6,216 nucleotides of DNA from Planctomycetota bacterium (GCA_022563055.1 JADFOB010000082.1:1-6216); one strand, 5' to 3'; positions 1 through 6,216 are shown, counted from the first letter of the stretch. Numbers and translations are program-made. The notes: generated by a model from the sequence alone, not told the origin.

Positions 1-2113
1 CATAGCCCACGTATCCGGGCGGGGAACCCTTGAGCTGTGAGACCGTATGCTTCTCCATGAACTCGGACATGTTGATCGAAGTCAGGAATTGGTCGCCACC
101 GAACAGCAAGTCGGCGACAGCCAGCGCCAGCTCCGTCTTGCCCACGCCGCTGGGTCCTACGCAGAGAAACACGCCCATGGGCTGGGTCGGGTTGCCGATG
201 CCCGCCTTGGCTGTGCGCAGTTTTTGGGCGATGATCTTCAAGGCGGGATCCTGTCCCACGACGCGATCGCGCAGGCGAGCTTCCATGTTGAGCGTCGCTT
301 CGATCTCGTCCTTCACCATGCTTCCGACCGGAATTCCGGTCCAATCCGATACGATCGAGGCAACGGCGGCTCCGTCCACGTGCGCGTGCAGCAGGGGACT
401 GTCGCCTTGAATCTCTTGCAGGGCCTCCATGGCCTCTTGGAGCTGCTTGCGAGTCTGGGCCTCGTCGACCGAGGGTTCCGCTGGGGTATCCTTGGCGGGT
501 TCAGCCTTAGCGGTCGTCTCTTTCCCGTCGCCCTCTGCCGTGGGCTGGTCCTTGGACGCCGCCTTTCCGTTACCCTCGGCTCCCGGCGCGGCGAATCCCG
601 GCAGTTTGTCGCGCAGCTCGTGGATGCGGTTGACCACTTCGAGCTCCGCCTTCCAGCGAGCCTCAACCACCTCGCGCTCCTTCATCACCGACTCGTGCTT
701 CTCTTTCATCTCCTCCAGGATACCCTCCTCCGGAGGAATGCCGGCGGCTTCGTCGCGCCGGATCGCCTGGATCGCCGTATCAAGGTGGCTGAGTTCCCGG
801 TTAAGATCCTCGAGCGTGCCTGGTTGCGTGGTTAAGCCTACCGCCACGCGAGCACAGGCGGTGTCAAGAAGGTCGACGCCTTTGTCCGGAAGGAACCGCC
901 CGCTGATGTAACGCTTGGACAGATGCGCCGCAGCCGAGATCGCCTCGTCGAGCACGAGAACCTTGTGATGCTTCTCGTACTTGTCCTTCAAACCGCGGAG
1001 CATCACGATAGCCTCTTCCGCCGAAGGTTCATCACAACGAACGACCTGGAAGCGTCGCTCCAACGCTGCATCTTTCTCGAAGTATTTCTTGTACTCGGCC
1101 CACGTCGTGGCGGCGCACGTCCGTAACTCTCCGCGGGCGAGCGCCGGTTTCAACAGGTTGGCTGCATCGCCGCCGCCGCCCGAGCCACCGGCGCCGATCA
1201 ATGTGTGCGCCTCGTCGATAAACGTGATGATGGGCTGCTTGCTCCCCTTGATCTCGTTGATGACGTTCTTGAGTCGGTTCTCGAATTCGCCGCGGACACC
1301 CGCGCCGGCCTGCAAGAGTCCCAGGTCGAGCGTGATGAGCTTGACGCCCTTGAGAATCGGCGGCACATCACCCTCGTAGATCCGCAGCGCGAGCCCCTCG
1401 ACGATCGCCGTCTTACCCGTGCCCGGTTCACCGACCAGAATCGGGTTGTTCTTCCGCCGCCGGGCGAAGATGTCGATCATCTGGCGGATTTCGTGGTCAC
1501 GGCCGAACACCGGATCGATCTCGCCGCGCGCGGCCTTGGCGGTGATATCGACCGTGAATTTCTCGAGCGCACCGCCTTCGACCGGTCCGGGACCCATCGC
1601 GGGTTCCGCGCCCGCCCCAGGAGCGGGAGCGCCCGACGCCCCCAAAACGATCTCATGGAAGTGGTCGCGAAGCTGATCCACGTCGATCCGATCCATCTCC
1701 GACGTGTATTCGCCCACGCGCGTATGCGAGGGGTTCAGCACGTACGCCAGCATCAGCAATCCGGGGCGTATCTGATCCAAGCCGAAATCGTCGGCCATCA
1801 CGCCCGCCGACTGGAACAACTCGATGACTTTCGGCGACAGCGCCGGCTTGCCCCCGTGACCGGTGGGCAGTTCCTCGAGGATGCGCTGGACCGCGCGGCG
1901 GATCTGCCCGCGGTCGACTCTGAACGTATCGAAGATTCGCGTGACGTCGCCGCCGGTGTCATCCAGCAGGCGAAGAAGCAAGTGCTCCGGATTGACCTCG
2001 AAGTGCGACCGGGATTGACACAGCGAGGTCGCGCCTTGGAAACAGGCGAGGCACGGCTTGTCAAACCGGGGGAGAAGCTTGCGAAGGTCTGCTGCCTTGG
2101 CTGTCGTTGTCAT
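1..2113 (-). CDS. clpV: T6SS sheath-recycling AAA+ ATPase ClpV/TssH, 3' end missing
   Basis: This is a hexameric cytoplasmic unfoldase that disassembles the contracted TssB/TssC sheath using ATP. The 704 visible residues show, in order: an N-terminal double-Clp domain (about 1-155); an Ala/Gly/Pro linker (158-182); AAA+ domain 1 with Walker A GEPGTGKT (228-235), Walker B ITFIDEAH (296-303) and arginine-finger candidates R353/R354; a helical middle domain (about 430-503); a low-complexity insert (506-549); the WTGIPV motif (591-596); and domain 2 with Walker A GPSGVGKT (653-660) and pore loop GYVGY (700-704), where the window ends. Domain 1's pore loop reads GVRGEFE (272-278), without the aromatic residue of ClpB. 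Together with the stretch around [10 protein letters not shown] (336-345), this marks ClpV rather than the housekeeping disaggregase. About 180-200 residues should lie beyond the edge, including domain 2's Walker B. It lies 104 bp after tssG. The ATG at 2113 was chosen because a weak GGA lies 9 bases upstream; an in-frame ATG at 2119 is also possible. Confidence 0.96.
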   Translation of the reverse strand, partial: MTTTAKAADLRKLLPRFDKPCLACFQGATSLCQSRSHFEVNPEHLLLRLLDDTGGDVTRIFDTFRVDRGQIRRAVQRILEELPTGHGGKPALSPKVIELFQSAGVMADDFGLDQIRPGLLMLAYVLNPSHTRVGEYTSEMDRIDVDQLRDHFHEIVLGASGAPAPGAGAEPAMGPGPVEGGALEKFTVDITAKAARGEIDPVFGRDHEIRQMIDIFARRRKNNPILVGEPGTGKTAIVEGLALRIYEGDVPPILKGVKLITLDLGLLQAGAGVRGEFENRLKNVINEIKGSKQPIITFIDEAHTLIGAGGSGGGGDAANLLKPALARGELRTCAATTWAEYKKYFEKDAALERRFQVVRCDEPSAEEAIVMLRGLKDKYEKHHKVLVLDEAISAAAHLSKRYISGRFLPDKGVDLLDTACARVAVGLTTQPGTLEDLNRELSHLDTAIQAIRRDEAAGIPPEEGILEEMKEKHESVMKEREVVEARWKAELEVVNRIHELRDKLPGFAAPGAEGNGKAASKDQPTAEGDGKETTAKAEPAKDTPAEPSVDEAQTRKQLQEAMEALQEIQGDSPLLHAHVDGAAVASIVSDWTGIPVGSMVKDEIEATLNMEARLRDRVVGQDPALKIIAQKLRTAKAGIGNPTQPMGVFLCVGPSGVGKTELALAVADLLFGGDQFLTSINMSEFMEKHTVSQLKGSPPGYVGY

Positions 2114-2119
2114 GGGCAT

Positions 2120-2125
2120 TCGTCC
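2120..2125 (-). promoter_or_regulatory. Weak ribosome binding site for clpV
   Basis: The minus strand reads GGACGA here. The GGA core sits 9 bases before the ATG at 2113, but only 3 bases before the in-frame ATG at 2119. Spacing therefore favours the start at 2113. An in-frame TAG four codons before the ATG at 2119 rules out longer N-termini. The match to the anti-Shine-Dalgarno sequence is only three or four bases, so this is a modest call. Confidence 0.4.
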
Positions 2126-2162
2126 ATTCTATGGCGGTCCGCCTCGAGCTTTTCTCGCGTTC

Positions 2163-2189
2163 CGTGCCCTCCGCTGCACGCAGGGCACG
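2163..2189 (-). other. Hairpin between tssG and clpV
   Basis: Perfect 8-bp inverted arms (CGTGCCCT at 2163-2170 and AGGGCACG at 2182-2189) flank an 11-nt loop. In the operon transcript this would form a GC-rich stem-loop about 30 nt after the tssG stop and about 50 nt before the clpV start. No run of U follows the stem, so it is not a standard intrinsic terminator. A role in mRNA processing, stability or partial attenuation is inference; the repeat itself is directly visible. Confidence 0.5.
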
Positions 2190-2217
2190 AGCCGACGAAC
2201 CTGGGTCTTGAACTTTC

Positions 2218-3399
2218 CTAAACCGCTTTTGCGAACGTAACGTCGGCCTCCGCCGATTCCTCTGTCTGCTGGGTATTCAACACCAACGGACCCGATGAGT
2301 TCGAGTCGAAGATGACCGAGGTCTCGGGAACCTCGTCGGTTCGCACCCAACTCGTATATCCAAGGCGACCGGCGTTGGGATCGACTCCGAGCTCAAGCTC
2401 CGGAATCTCGCCGGGATGGAGTCTCACCTCGATCGTAAAGGACAGCGGGTCCGTACAATAAAGCCGGACCAGGTCGCGCGTGTGCGCAAACGCCCGCCCA
2501 TCCGGCAGGAATGCCTGGAACGTGTTCCAGTCCACCGGGCCGATCACCACATTGAAGGCGCCGTTGAGATCGTAGACCTCTTCACCGATCGTGATGGTCT
2601 CTCCCAGCACGGAGTTGCCGCTGCCGAGCTGATTCATATCCGCCGCCGGAATGGCCACCCAACGCCCGACGCACTGCTCCACGCTGATTTCCAGACCACT
2701 CCAGTAATCCGACAGAAGGCCTTCCAGCATGAGAGCGGACTTGGGATGCTGCGTCAGCGCACCGGCATAGCGGATCATTCGAATCGGCCTTATCCCCACC
2801 GATGACTCGCCGAACGATCGCGGGCAACCGACAAGCCACAGAAGATAGTCCGTGAGCATGTCGCGACCCGCCATGCCAAACTGCATGTCGTAGCGATACT
2901 TGAGCCATGCACGGTAGAAGAGGGAGATCAACCGATGATGGAAGATATCCAGGAAGTCTCGCGCGGGTGTGGTATCACTCCTGCGAGCACTGGAAGTCGT
3001 CGTGGGTGCGCCGGGCTCGGGCACTGGGTCGGCTGCGCCGGCATCCACGGCTCGCAGCATATCAATGGCGTAGTGGAGCGGCATGGGCGTGCTGACGCCG
3101 TAGAGACCCAGGAACGTGACGTCCACGCCGTAGGTCCGATCGCCCGTCTCGGGATCATCGTGCGCGGTGATCCGGCGCACGTCCGTGGAGGGAAAACCCA
3201 GCGAGATGTCGGGTCGAAAACGAAACGCCTCTTTGCTGACCGGACCGCGATGTCCCACCGGCTCACGATCGGGGGTGTAGCGCTCCAGGAACCAGACCAC
3301 CTGGAAGAAGTCAAACTCCCAGCCGCGCGTGAGGATGCGATCCAGCAGGGTCTCACCGCGGCTCGTGCCGACGGTCGTCTCGGTCTTACCCTCAGGCAT
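2218..3399 (-). CDS. tssG: T6SS baseplate subunit TssG
   Basis: TssG is a cytoplasmic baseplate wedge protein. In characterised systems one TssG joins two TssF copies and provides the attachment point for TssK trimers. The 393-residue product carries family landmarks: FFQVVWFLER (31-40), FRFRPDISLGFP (59-70), TFLGLYGVSTPMPLHY (95-110), RDFLDIFHHRLISLFYRAW (147-165), the AGALTQHP segment (212-219), GRWVAIP (245-251), LGSGNSVLGE (258-267), the VIGPVDWNTFQAFLPDG stretch (285-301) and a late LGYTSWV (346-352). It is somewhat longer than the usual 330-370 residues, mainly because of a Pro/Thr/Ser/Ala-rich segment at about 117-147 and a polar acidic tail. The start ATG overlaps the last codons of tssF by 8 bp and has an AGGGGA ribosome site 6 bases upstream, so the start is secure and translation is probably coupled to tssF. 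Confidence 0.95.
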   Translation of the reverse strand: MPEGKTETTVGTSRGETLLDRILTRGWEFDFFQVVWFLERYTPDREPVGHRGPVSKEAFRFRPDISLGFPSTDVRRITAHDDPETGDRTYGVDVTFLGLYGVSTPMPLHYAIDMLRAVDAGAADPVPEPGAPTTTSSARRSDTTPARDFLDIFHHRLISLFYRAWLKYRYDMQFGMAGRDMLTDYLLWLVGCPRSFGESSVGIRPIRMIRYAGALTQHPKSALMLEGLLSDYWSGLEISVEQCVGRWVAIPAADMNQLGSGNSVLGETITIGEEVYDLNGAFNVVIGPVDWNTFQAFLPDGRAFAHTRDLVRLYCTDPLSFTIEVRLHPGEIPELELGVDPNAGRLGYTSWVRTDEVPETSVIFDSNSSGPLVLNTQQTEESAEADVTFAKAV

Positions 3400-5230
3400 G
3401 GGACGTCCCCTGCCGTGTAACCGCGGGCGTCACCTGCTCGCCCCATCGCGGCGGAAACGTCGAAATTTGCCCGCTGCGAGCGAAGTGCACGGTGAGCTGC
3501 GTAAACGCGTTGATGGTTGCATAGAGCGCGATGAAGCGATCCAAAATGGCGGCAAACAGATACGCGTCGCCCTCGCCCGCGAAATGATCCTCGTTCAACT
3601 CGATCTCGACCTCAGTCCCGCGCACGGACGATCCCCGCATCATCCGCTCACCGAACTGCGAGCGCACGCTCACAATACCGTCCAGAAGTCGCTGATGGGC
3701 CAGCGCACGCTGCGCGTCGTGCTCCGACTGGAAGTCGTAAACCCGAAGCAACTCCTTGAAGTGCTCCGCATCCATCAGCGACACGTAGTTCAGCGACATA
3801 TGCGATATCAGACGCCAGTGCAGCGACTTGCCAAGCGGCGGGCTGATCGTCGGTGTGGGTTTGATAAGGTTTCTAAACTTCGTACCCGCCGGCGACGTGT
3901 CGGTGGGCTCAGTGATGTCTCCGGCACGCAGGCCCAACGGAAGGTTCCGATTCGTGCAGGTCAACTCGACCGACATCGTCTCCTCCGCCGGGATGCTCCC
4001 CGGCTGTCCGCCGGCCACGAATGACAGGTACATGTCCGTGCCGAGCCTCAGGTCGCCGCCCAGAACGTTGGGTCTGAGGTGGGTCTGATAGTACCTGGCC
4101 ATCGCCGGATCGGCTGCGCCCATGTGTCGAAACGAGTAGAAGGGTTCGTACACGCGCGATTCGAGCGATTCAGCATGGACAAGCCCGTAGACCTGGTCCA
4201 CGGAAAACACCTCGAGATGTCGACGATCCGCAACGCCGGTTTTGGTCGGCTGAAGCAGGTATTCCGTGCGGTCGTGTCGCACGCGGATCGGGTCGGCCGC
4301 ATGGGCGAACAGGTTGATGATGGGAACGCAGTGAAGACGTACGTTCTCGCGCGAGACGAGCGGATAGGTCTCCAGACGCCGATTGAACGTGATTGCAACT
4401 TCCATTTGATCGGTCAACTCGAGTTCCAAAACGGCTCGATCCAGACCTTTCACATCCACAAACAAGAAGCGTTCCTTGAACGCGAAGTATTCCTGCAAAA
4501 GACGGTATCCCGCGAACGAACGAGCGGGATAGGGAAGCACAGCCTCTTCTCGTGACAAACCGGCCGGCGCGACGTGATCGGCACCGAGCTGAACCTCGCC
4601 CCGGTTGTGCGCCGTCGATCCGTCGCTGATTGTTACGTGGTCCACGTGGGCAGCCAGGAGCAGATACAGCGCATAGGACGCAGCGGGGTCGCCGGCCAAG
4701 TGGAATCGCACCGAGTCCAAACCGAGCTGATCCAGTGTCACCTTGGCCGGCGTGCGCAAACGGATAATGAGCTTAACCGGGCTGGCCGCAGCCGTCTCCA
4801 GACGAACCTCCTCGACCTCCCACGGACGCAGCGTGATGGGCCACGACGAACGGTATCGGCACGACGTTCCGTCGATCAGAACGCTCCCGAACGTCGCACC
4901 GGCGGGGACGAGCAGCGGAGCCTGCATCGCCTCCAACTCCGGAAGCAACTCCAGCACCGTCATCGACGGAATGGGCCTCAAGTAGTGGGGCCACAGTAGC
5001 GACATCATGTTGGCCGTCAGCTCCGGCAACTCGTCGTCGAGCTTTTGCCGGATCCGCCCGCACATGAACGCGACACCCTCCAAGAGACGTTCAACGTCCG
5101 GATCGGAGCCCCGATCGCCCAGGAATCTGGCCATCTCGGGGTTGGCCCGAGCGAACTCCGGGCCGACCTCCCGCAAGTAACGTAGCTCATCCTGGTAGTA
5201 GGTGTTGCTCACGGCAAGAGAACCATCCAC
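3392..5230 (-). CDS. tssF: T6SS baseplate subunit TssF
   Basis: TssF is the main baseplate wedge protein, present as two copies per wedge and corresponding to phage T4 gp6. It acts in the cytoplasm at the membrane complex. The 612-residue length is normal for the family. Landmarks run the whole length: YYQDELRYLREVGPEFA (11-27), the segment around DVERLLEGVAF and DELPELT (45-72), LWPHYLRPIPSM (79-90), GYRLLQEYFAFKERFLFVDV (241-260), TCTNRNLPLGLR (424-435), HWRLISHMSLNY (471-482), VRGTEVEIELNEDHFAGEGDAYLFAA (536-561) and DRFIALYATINAFTQL (564-579). The call does not rest on context alone. The start codon is GTG; no ATG is in frame before the upstream stop at 5255-5257. A second in-frame GTG at 5212 would give a protein starting VSNTYYQDEL, which also fits the family, and neither has a strong ribosome site. 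The 3' end overlaps tssG. Confidence 0.96.
   Translation of the reverse strand: MDGSLAVSNTYYQDELRYLREVGPEFARANPEMARFLGDRGSDPDVERLLEGVAFMCGRIRQKLDDELPELTANMMSLLWPHYLRPIPSMTVLELLPELEAMQAPLLVPAGATFGSVLIDGTSCRYRSSWPITLRPWEVEEVRLETAAASPVKLIIRLRTPAKVTLDQLGLDSVRFHLAGDPAASYALYLLLAAHVDHVTISDGSTAHNRGEVQLGADHVAPAGLSREEAVLPYPARSFAGYRLLQEYFAFKERFLFVDVKGLDRAVLELELTDQMEVAITFNRRLETYPLVSRENVRLHCVPIINLFAHAADPIRVRHDRTEYLLQPTKTGVADRRHLEVFSVDQVYGLVHAESLESRVYEPFYSFRHMGAADPAMARYYQTHLRPNVLGGDLRLGTDMYLSFVAGGQPGSIPAEETMSVELTCTNRNLPLGLRAGDITEPTDTSPAGTKFRNLIKPTPTISPPLGKSLHWRLISHMSLNYVSLMDAEHFKELLRVYDFQSEHDAQRALAHQRLLDGIVSVRSQFGERMMRGSSVRGTEVEIELNEDHFAGEGDAYLFAAILDRFIALYATINAFTQLTVHFARSGQISTFPPRWGEQVTPAVTRQGTSHA
3406..3411 (-). 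promoter_or_regulatory. Ribosome binding site for tssG, inside the 3' end of tssF
   Basis: The minus strand reads AGGGGA, 6 bases before the tssG ATG, and lies entirely within the tssF coding sequence. It is the best Shine-Dalgarno match in the window. With the 8-bp gene overlap it supports translational coupling, in which ribosomes finishing tssF help expose or re-use this site. Confidence 0.65.
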
Positions 5231-5257
5231 GCAGCCGCAATCGCCGACCCGACCTCA

Positions 5258-5274
5258 TGTCCCCTCATGGGACA
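5258..5274 (-). other. Small hairpin upstream of tssF
   Basis: A perfect 6-bp inverted repeat (TGTCCC at 5258-5263, GGGACA at 5269-5274) has a 5-nt loop and sits about 28 nt before the tssF GTG at 5230. It could form in the transcript close to the translation start, and so might modulate tssF initiation. No flanking U tract is present. The stem is short enough to arise by chance in GC-rich DNA. Confidence 0.35.
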
Positions 5275-5322
5275 AGGCGCCCATCGCGGCTCCATCGCCC
5301 AGTCACCGGGATCCACAGGTTA

Positions 5323-5344
5323 CGAGCCCGGCCCGCCAGGCTCG
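5323..5344 (-). other. Hairpin immediately after tssE
   Basis: Arms CGAGCC (5323-5328) and GGCTCG (5339-5344) pair perfectly around a 10-nt GC-rich loop, starting 4 nt after the tssE stop codon. It lacks a U run downstream, so efficient Rho-independent termination is unlikely. Protection of the tssE 3' end or partial attenuation before tssF is possible but inferred only from position. Confidence 0.4.
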
Positions 5345-5348
5345 CCAG

Positions 5349-5780
5349 TCAGTCCGTAACGTCGAAATCCCCCGCCCCGGTAACCTCTGTCTCATACCAA
5401 ACTTTGTGCTCCCCGCTTTGCGAGATCAAAACGGCATCGACCCGGAACGCCAGCATCCGACCCATACCCTCGTCGTCTTGGATTCGGGTGACGCGCACGC
5501 GGCGAAGTCGCGGCTCGTACTTGTCGATCGTCACACGGATCGCCTCCTCGACGGCCTCGATGTACGTTCCACTTCCGACCACCAGATCGGTCAGCGCGGG
5601 AAGCCCATAGTCCGGCATCGCCTCACTCATCCCGTGCCTCGCATTGAGCAAGCGGGCCAAGTGAAACCGAACAGACTCCATGAGCGCATCGATGTCTTCA
5701 TTAGTCGTGGGCTGCAAGCGATCGCGCAAACGACGCTCGCAGCTCGCGATGCGCTCAAGAAGGGTCTGCTCACGGGCCAT
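5349..5780 (-). CDS. tssE: T6SS baseplate subunit TssE (gp25-like)
   Basis: TssE is a small cytoplasmic baseplate protein homologous to T4 gp25. It starts sheath polymerisation by offering a strand to the first TssC ring. From the ATG at 5780 the product has 143 residues, typical of the family. The N-terminal part reads LLERIASCERRLRDRL (7-22). A helix follows, ending LARLLNARHG (41-50), then the PDYGLPALTDLV core (56-67) and the conserved gp25 EPR motif in DKYEPRLRRVRV (86-97). The C-terminal strand is RMLAFRVDAVL (108-118). A longer reading from GTG at 5792 would add only four residues (MGDN). The ATG was preferred because GGTGGG lies 7 bases before it, while no such site precedes the GTG. 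The gene lies 118 bp before tssF and nearly 300 bp after hcp, an unusually wide gap for this cluster. Confidence 0.93.
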   Translation of the reverse strand: MAREQTLLERIASCERRLRDRLQPTTNEDIDALMESVRFHLARLLNARHGMSEAMPDYGLPALTDLVVGSGTYIEAVEEAIRVTIDKYEPRLRRVRVTRIQDDEGMGRMLAFRVDAVLISQSGEHKVWYETEVTGAGDFDVTD

Positions 5781-5787
5781 GTTGTCG

Positions 5788-5793
5788 CCCACC
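5788..5793 (-). promoter_or_regulatory. Probable ribosome binding site for tssE
   Basis: The minus strand reads GGTGGG, separated by 7 bases from the ATG at 5780. The spacing is close to ideal and decides the start against the GTG at 5792, which this site itself overlaps. The sequence is an imperfect Shine-Dalgarno match. Confidence 0.45.
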
Positions 5794-5866
5794 AGCGCGA
5801 AGCGATCCGCCCGTCGGGCCGCAACCCACCCTGCGCGGGATATCAGCCTGGTGCTCCGTCAGCCTT

Positions 5867-5916
5867 GGTTTGACGGGTTGGCACACATCTGAAGTCTCCG
5901 CACAACCCGTCGAATC
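5867..5916. repeat. Long inverted repeat upstream of tssE
   Basis: A perfect 9-bp inverted repeat (GACGGGTTG at 5872-5880, CAACCCGTC at 5903-5911) with a 22-bp spacer extends outward to 11 of 12 matches (5869-5880 against 5903-5914). Counting G-U wobble on the plus strand, it runs to 14 pairs. It sits about 90-135 bp before the tssE ATG. It could be a two-half-site operator for a dimeric regulator or a long RNA hairpin; the sequence does not distinguish these. Confidence 0.55.
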
Positions 5917-5979
5917 ATCGTTGACAGAGCACTAGCCCCTATCCTGGAACTCGTTTCCCGCCGTCCCGGAACCCCCCGT

Positions 5980-6010
5980 GGCGGCCGTAGAATGGCGCTA
6001 CGGTCCCGCC
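5980..6010 (-). other. Strong GC-rich hairpin downstream of hcp
   Basis: Inner arms CCGTAG (5985-5990) and CTACGG (5998-6003) enclose a 7-nt loop. Outer arms GGCGG (5980-5984) and CCGCC (6006-6010) add five more pairs across a 2-nt bulge, giving an 11-bp stem. In the minus-strand transcript it lies about 65 nt after the hcp stop. The following bases are G-rich rather than U-rich, so it is not a canonical intrinsic terminator. It may protect the 3' end of an abundant hcp mRNA or attenuate read-through into tssE; that is inference. Confidence 0.5.
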
Positions 6011-6074
6011 GCCGGAGGTTTTAGGACAACGCCAAGGCAGGGCTCGGTTTACCGCGAATCACGCCGCGCAGCGA

Positions 6075-6216
6075 TCAGGCTCCGCCCGGTGAGCGCCATC
6101 GATCACCCTCGACCGTGGTGTCGGGCATCCAATCCCATTCGATCTCTTCGTACACGAAGCTGTACTGCACCATGTGCCGGTACGACTCGTTCGCCGGAAC
6201 GAAGCTCATGGGCATG
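6075..6216 (-). CDS. hcp: Probable T6SS tube protein Hcp/TssD, C-terminal fragment
   Basis: Only the last 46 full codons are in the window; the frame stays open to the edge and ends in TGA at 6075-6077. Hcp forms hexameric rings that stack into the inner tube fired by the T6SS, and it is also secreted. The visible tail contains MVQYSFVYEEIEWDW, which resembles the last beta-strand of one Hcp branch (an F-x-Y-x-x-I-x-W-x-W pattern), followed by a short acidic and polar end (TTVEGDRWRSPGGA). The position just before tssE is where hcp sits in many T6SS clusters and carries much of the weight of this call. The ATG at the window edge is probably internal, because Hcp is normally about 150-175 residues. 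Another small T6SS protein cannot be excluded from so short a piece. Confidence 0.62.
   Translation of the reverse strand, partial: MPMSFVPANESYRHMVQYSFVYEEIEWDWMPDTTVEGDRWRSPGGA

Larger units (their letters stand above)
5781..6074. other. Non-coding gap between hcp and tssE
   Basis: This stretch of about 294 bp separates the probable hcp stop from the tssE start. I find no credible gene in it on either strand: short open frames exist but lack family features and ribosome sites. It contains two inverted repeats, listed separately (5867-5916 and 5980-6010). No good sigma-70 or sigma-54 promoter was recognised. A gap after hcp is plausible because Hcp is needed in far greater amounts than baseplate proteins, so mRNA processing, attenuation or a secondary promoter could sit here. 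This role is inferred from position. Confidence 0.6.

Noticed and set aside
467..598. Possible frameshift or assembly error in the repetitive part of clpV.
   Set aside because: The frame is continuous and both flanking regions match ClpV in the same frame, so an in-frame linker is the simpler reading.
1..2113. Housekeeping disaggregase ClpB as the identity of the ATPase.
   Set aside because: The first pore loop lacks the tyrosine of ClpB (GVRGEFE), the N domain and the [10 protein letters not shown] region look like ClpV, and the gene follows tssE-tssF-tssG.
47..2221. Long open frames on the plus strand opposite clpV, including one of 262 and one of 338 codons.
   Set aside because: They lie antisense to an unmistakable ClpV coding sequence with all ATPase motifs intact; their translations are Arg/Leu/His-rich with no recognisable domain, as expected of GC-rich antisense shadows.
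5244..5285. A nine-codon minus-strand open frame starting with ATG in the tssE-tssF gap.
   Set aside because: It is too short, has no clear ribosome site, and overlaps the hairpin; it is indistinguishable from chance.
2935..5873. Plus-strand open frames opposite tssG, tssF and tssE (up to 231 codons).
   Set aside because: The minus-strand products match their families over the full length, and the plus-strand translations show no family features or convincing ribosome sites.
5879..5894. TGGCAC on the plus strand, resembling the -24 element of a sigma-54 promoter.
   Set aside because: There is no GC/TTGC element at the required spacing and the orientation is opposite to the genes.
5921..5945. 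TTGACA followed by TATCCT on the plus strand, resembling a sigma-70 promoter.
   Set aside because: The spacer is only 13 bp and it points away from the T6SS genes with no plus-strand gene to serve.

Overview
This window is the baseplate-and-recycling part of a type VI secretion system (T6SS) cluster, with every gene on the minus strand. In transcription order (high to low coordinates) it holds the 3' end of a probable hcp/tssD tube gene (6075-6216, cut by the window edge), tssE (5349-5780), tssF (3392-5230), tssG (2218-3399) and the first 704 codons of tssH/clpV (1-2113, cut by the window edge). This hcp-E-F-G-H order is a classic conserved T6SS arrangement. tssB/tssC would be expected beyond the right edge, and vgrG or further structural genes beyond the left edge. 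None of those is visible here.

The genes work as one machine. Hcp rings stack into the inner tube. TssE, TssF and TssG (with TssK, not seen here) form the baseplate wedges that nucleate tube and sheath. ClpV is the hexameric AAA+ unfoldase that takes apart the contracted TssB/TssC sheath so it can be reused. tssF and tssG overlap by 8 bp and look translationally coupled. The other junctions are looser: about 294 bp between hcp and tssE, 118 bp between tssE and tssF, and 104 bp between tssG and clpV. Each of these gaps contains inverted repeats able to form RNA hairpins. The largest gap, after hcp, holds two.

The DNA is GC-rich and codes densely. Two of the internal starts are uncertain: tssF has only GTG candidates, and clpV has two in-frame ATGs. 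Shine-Dalgarno sequences are weak except before tssG and probably tssE. The cluster implies a Gram-negative (diderm) host. The proteins contain unusual low-complexity inserts (clpV residues 506-549, TssG residues about 117-147), which suggests a lineage outside the best-studied gammaproteobacterial systems, but the sequence alone does not fix the taxon.

I see no tRNA, rRNA, CRISPR array, insertion sequence, effector/immunity pair or convincing sigma-70 or sigma-54 promoter. The content is mostly a well-known system. The items worth a second look are the protein inserts, the divergent Hcp tail and the structured intergenic gaps.
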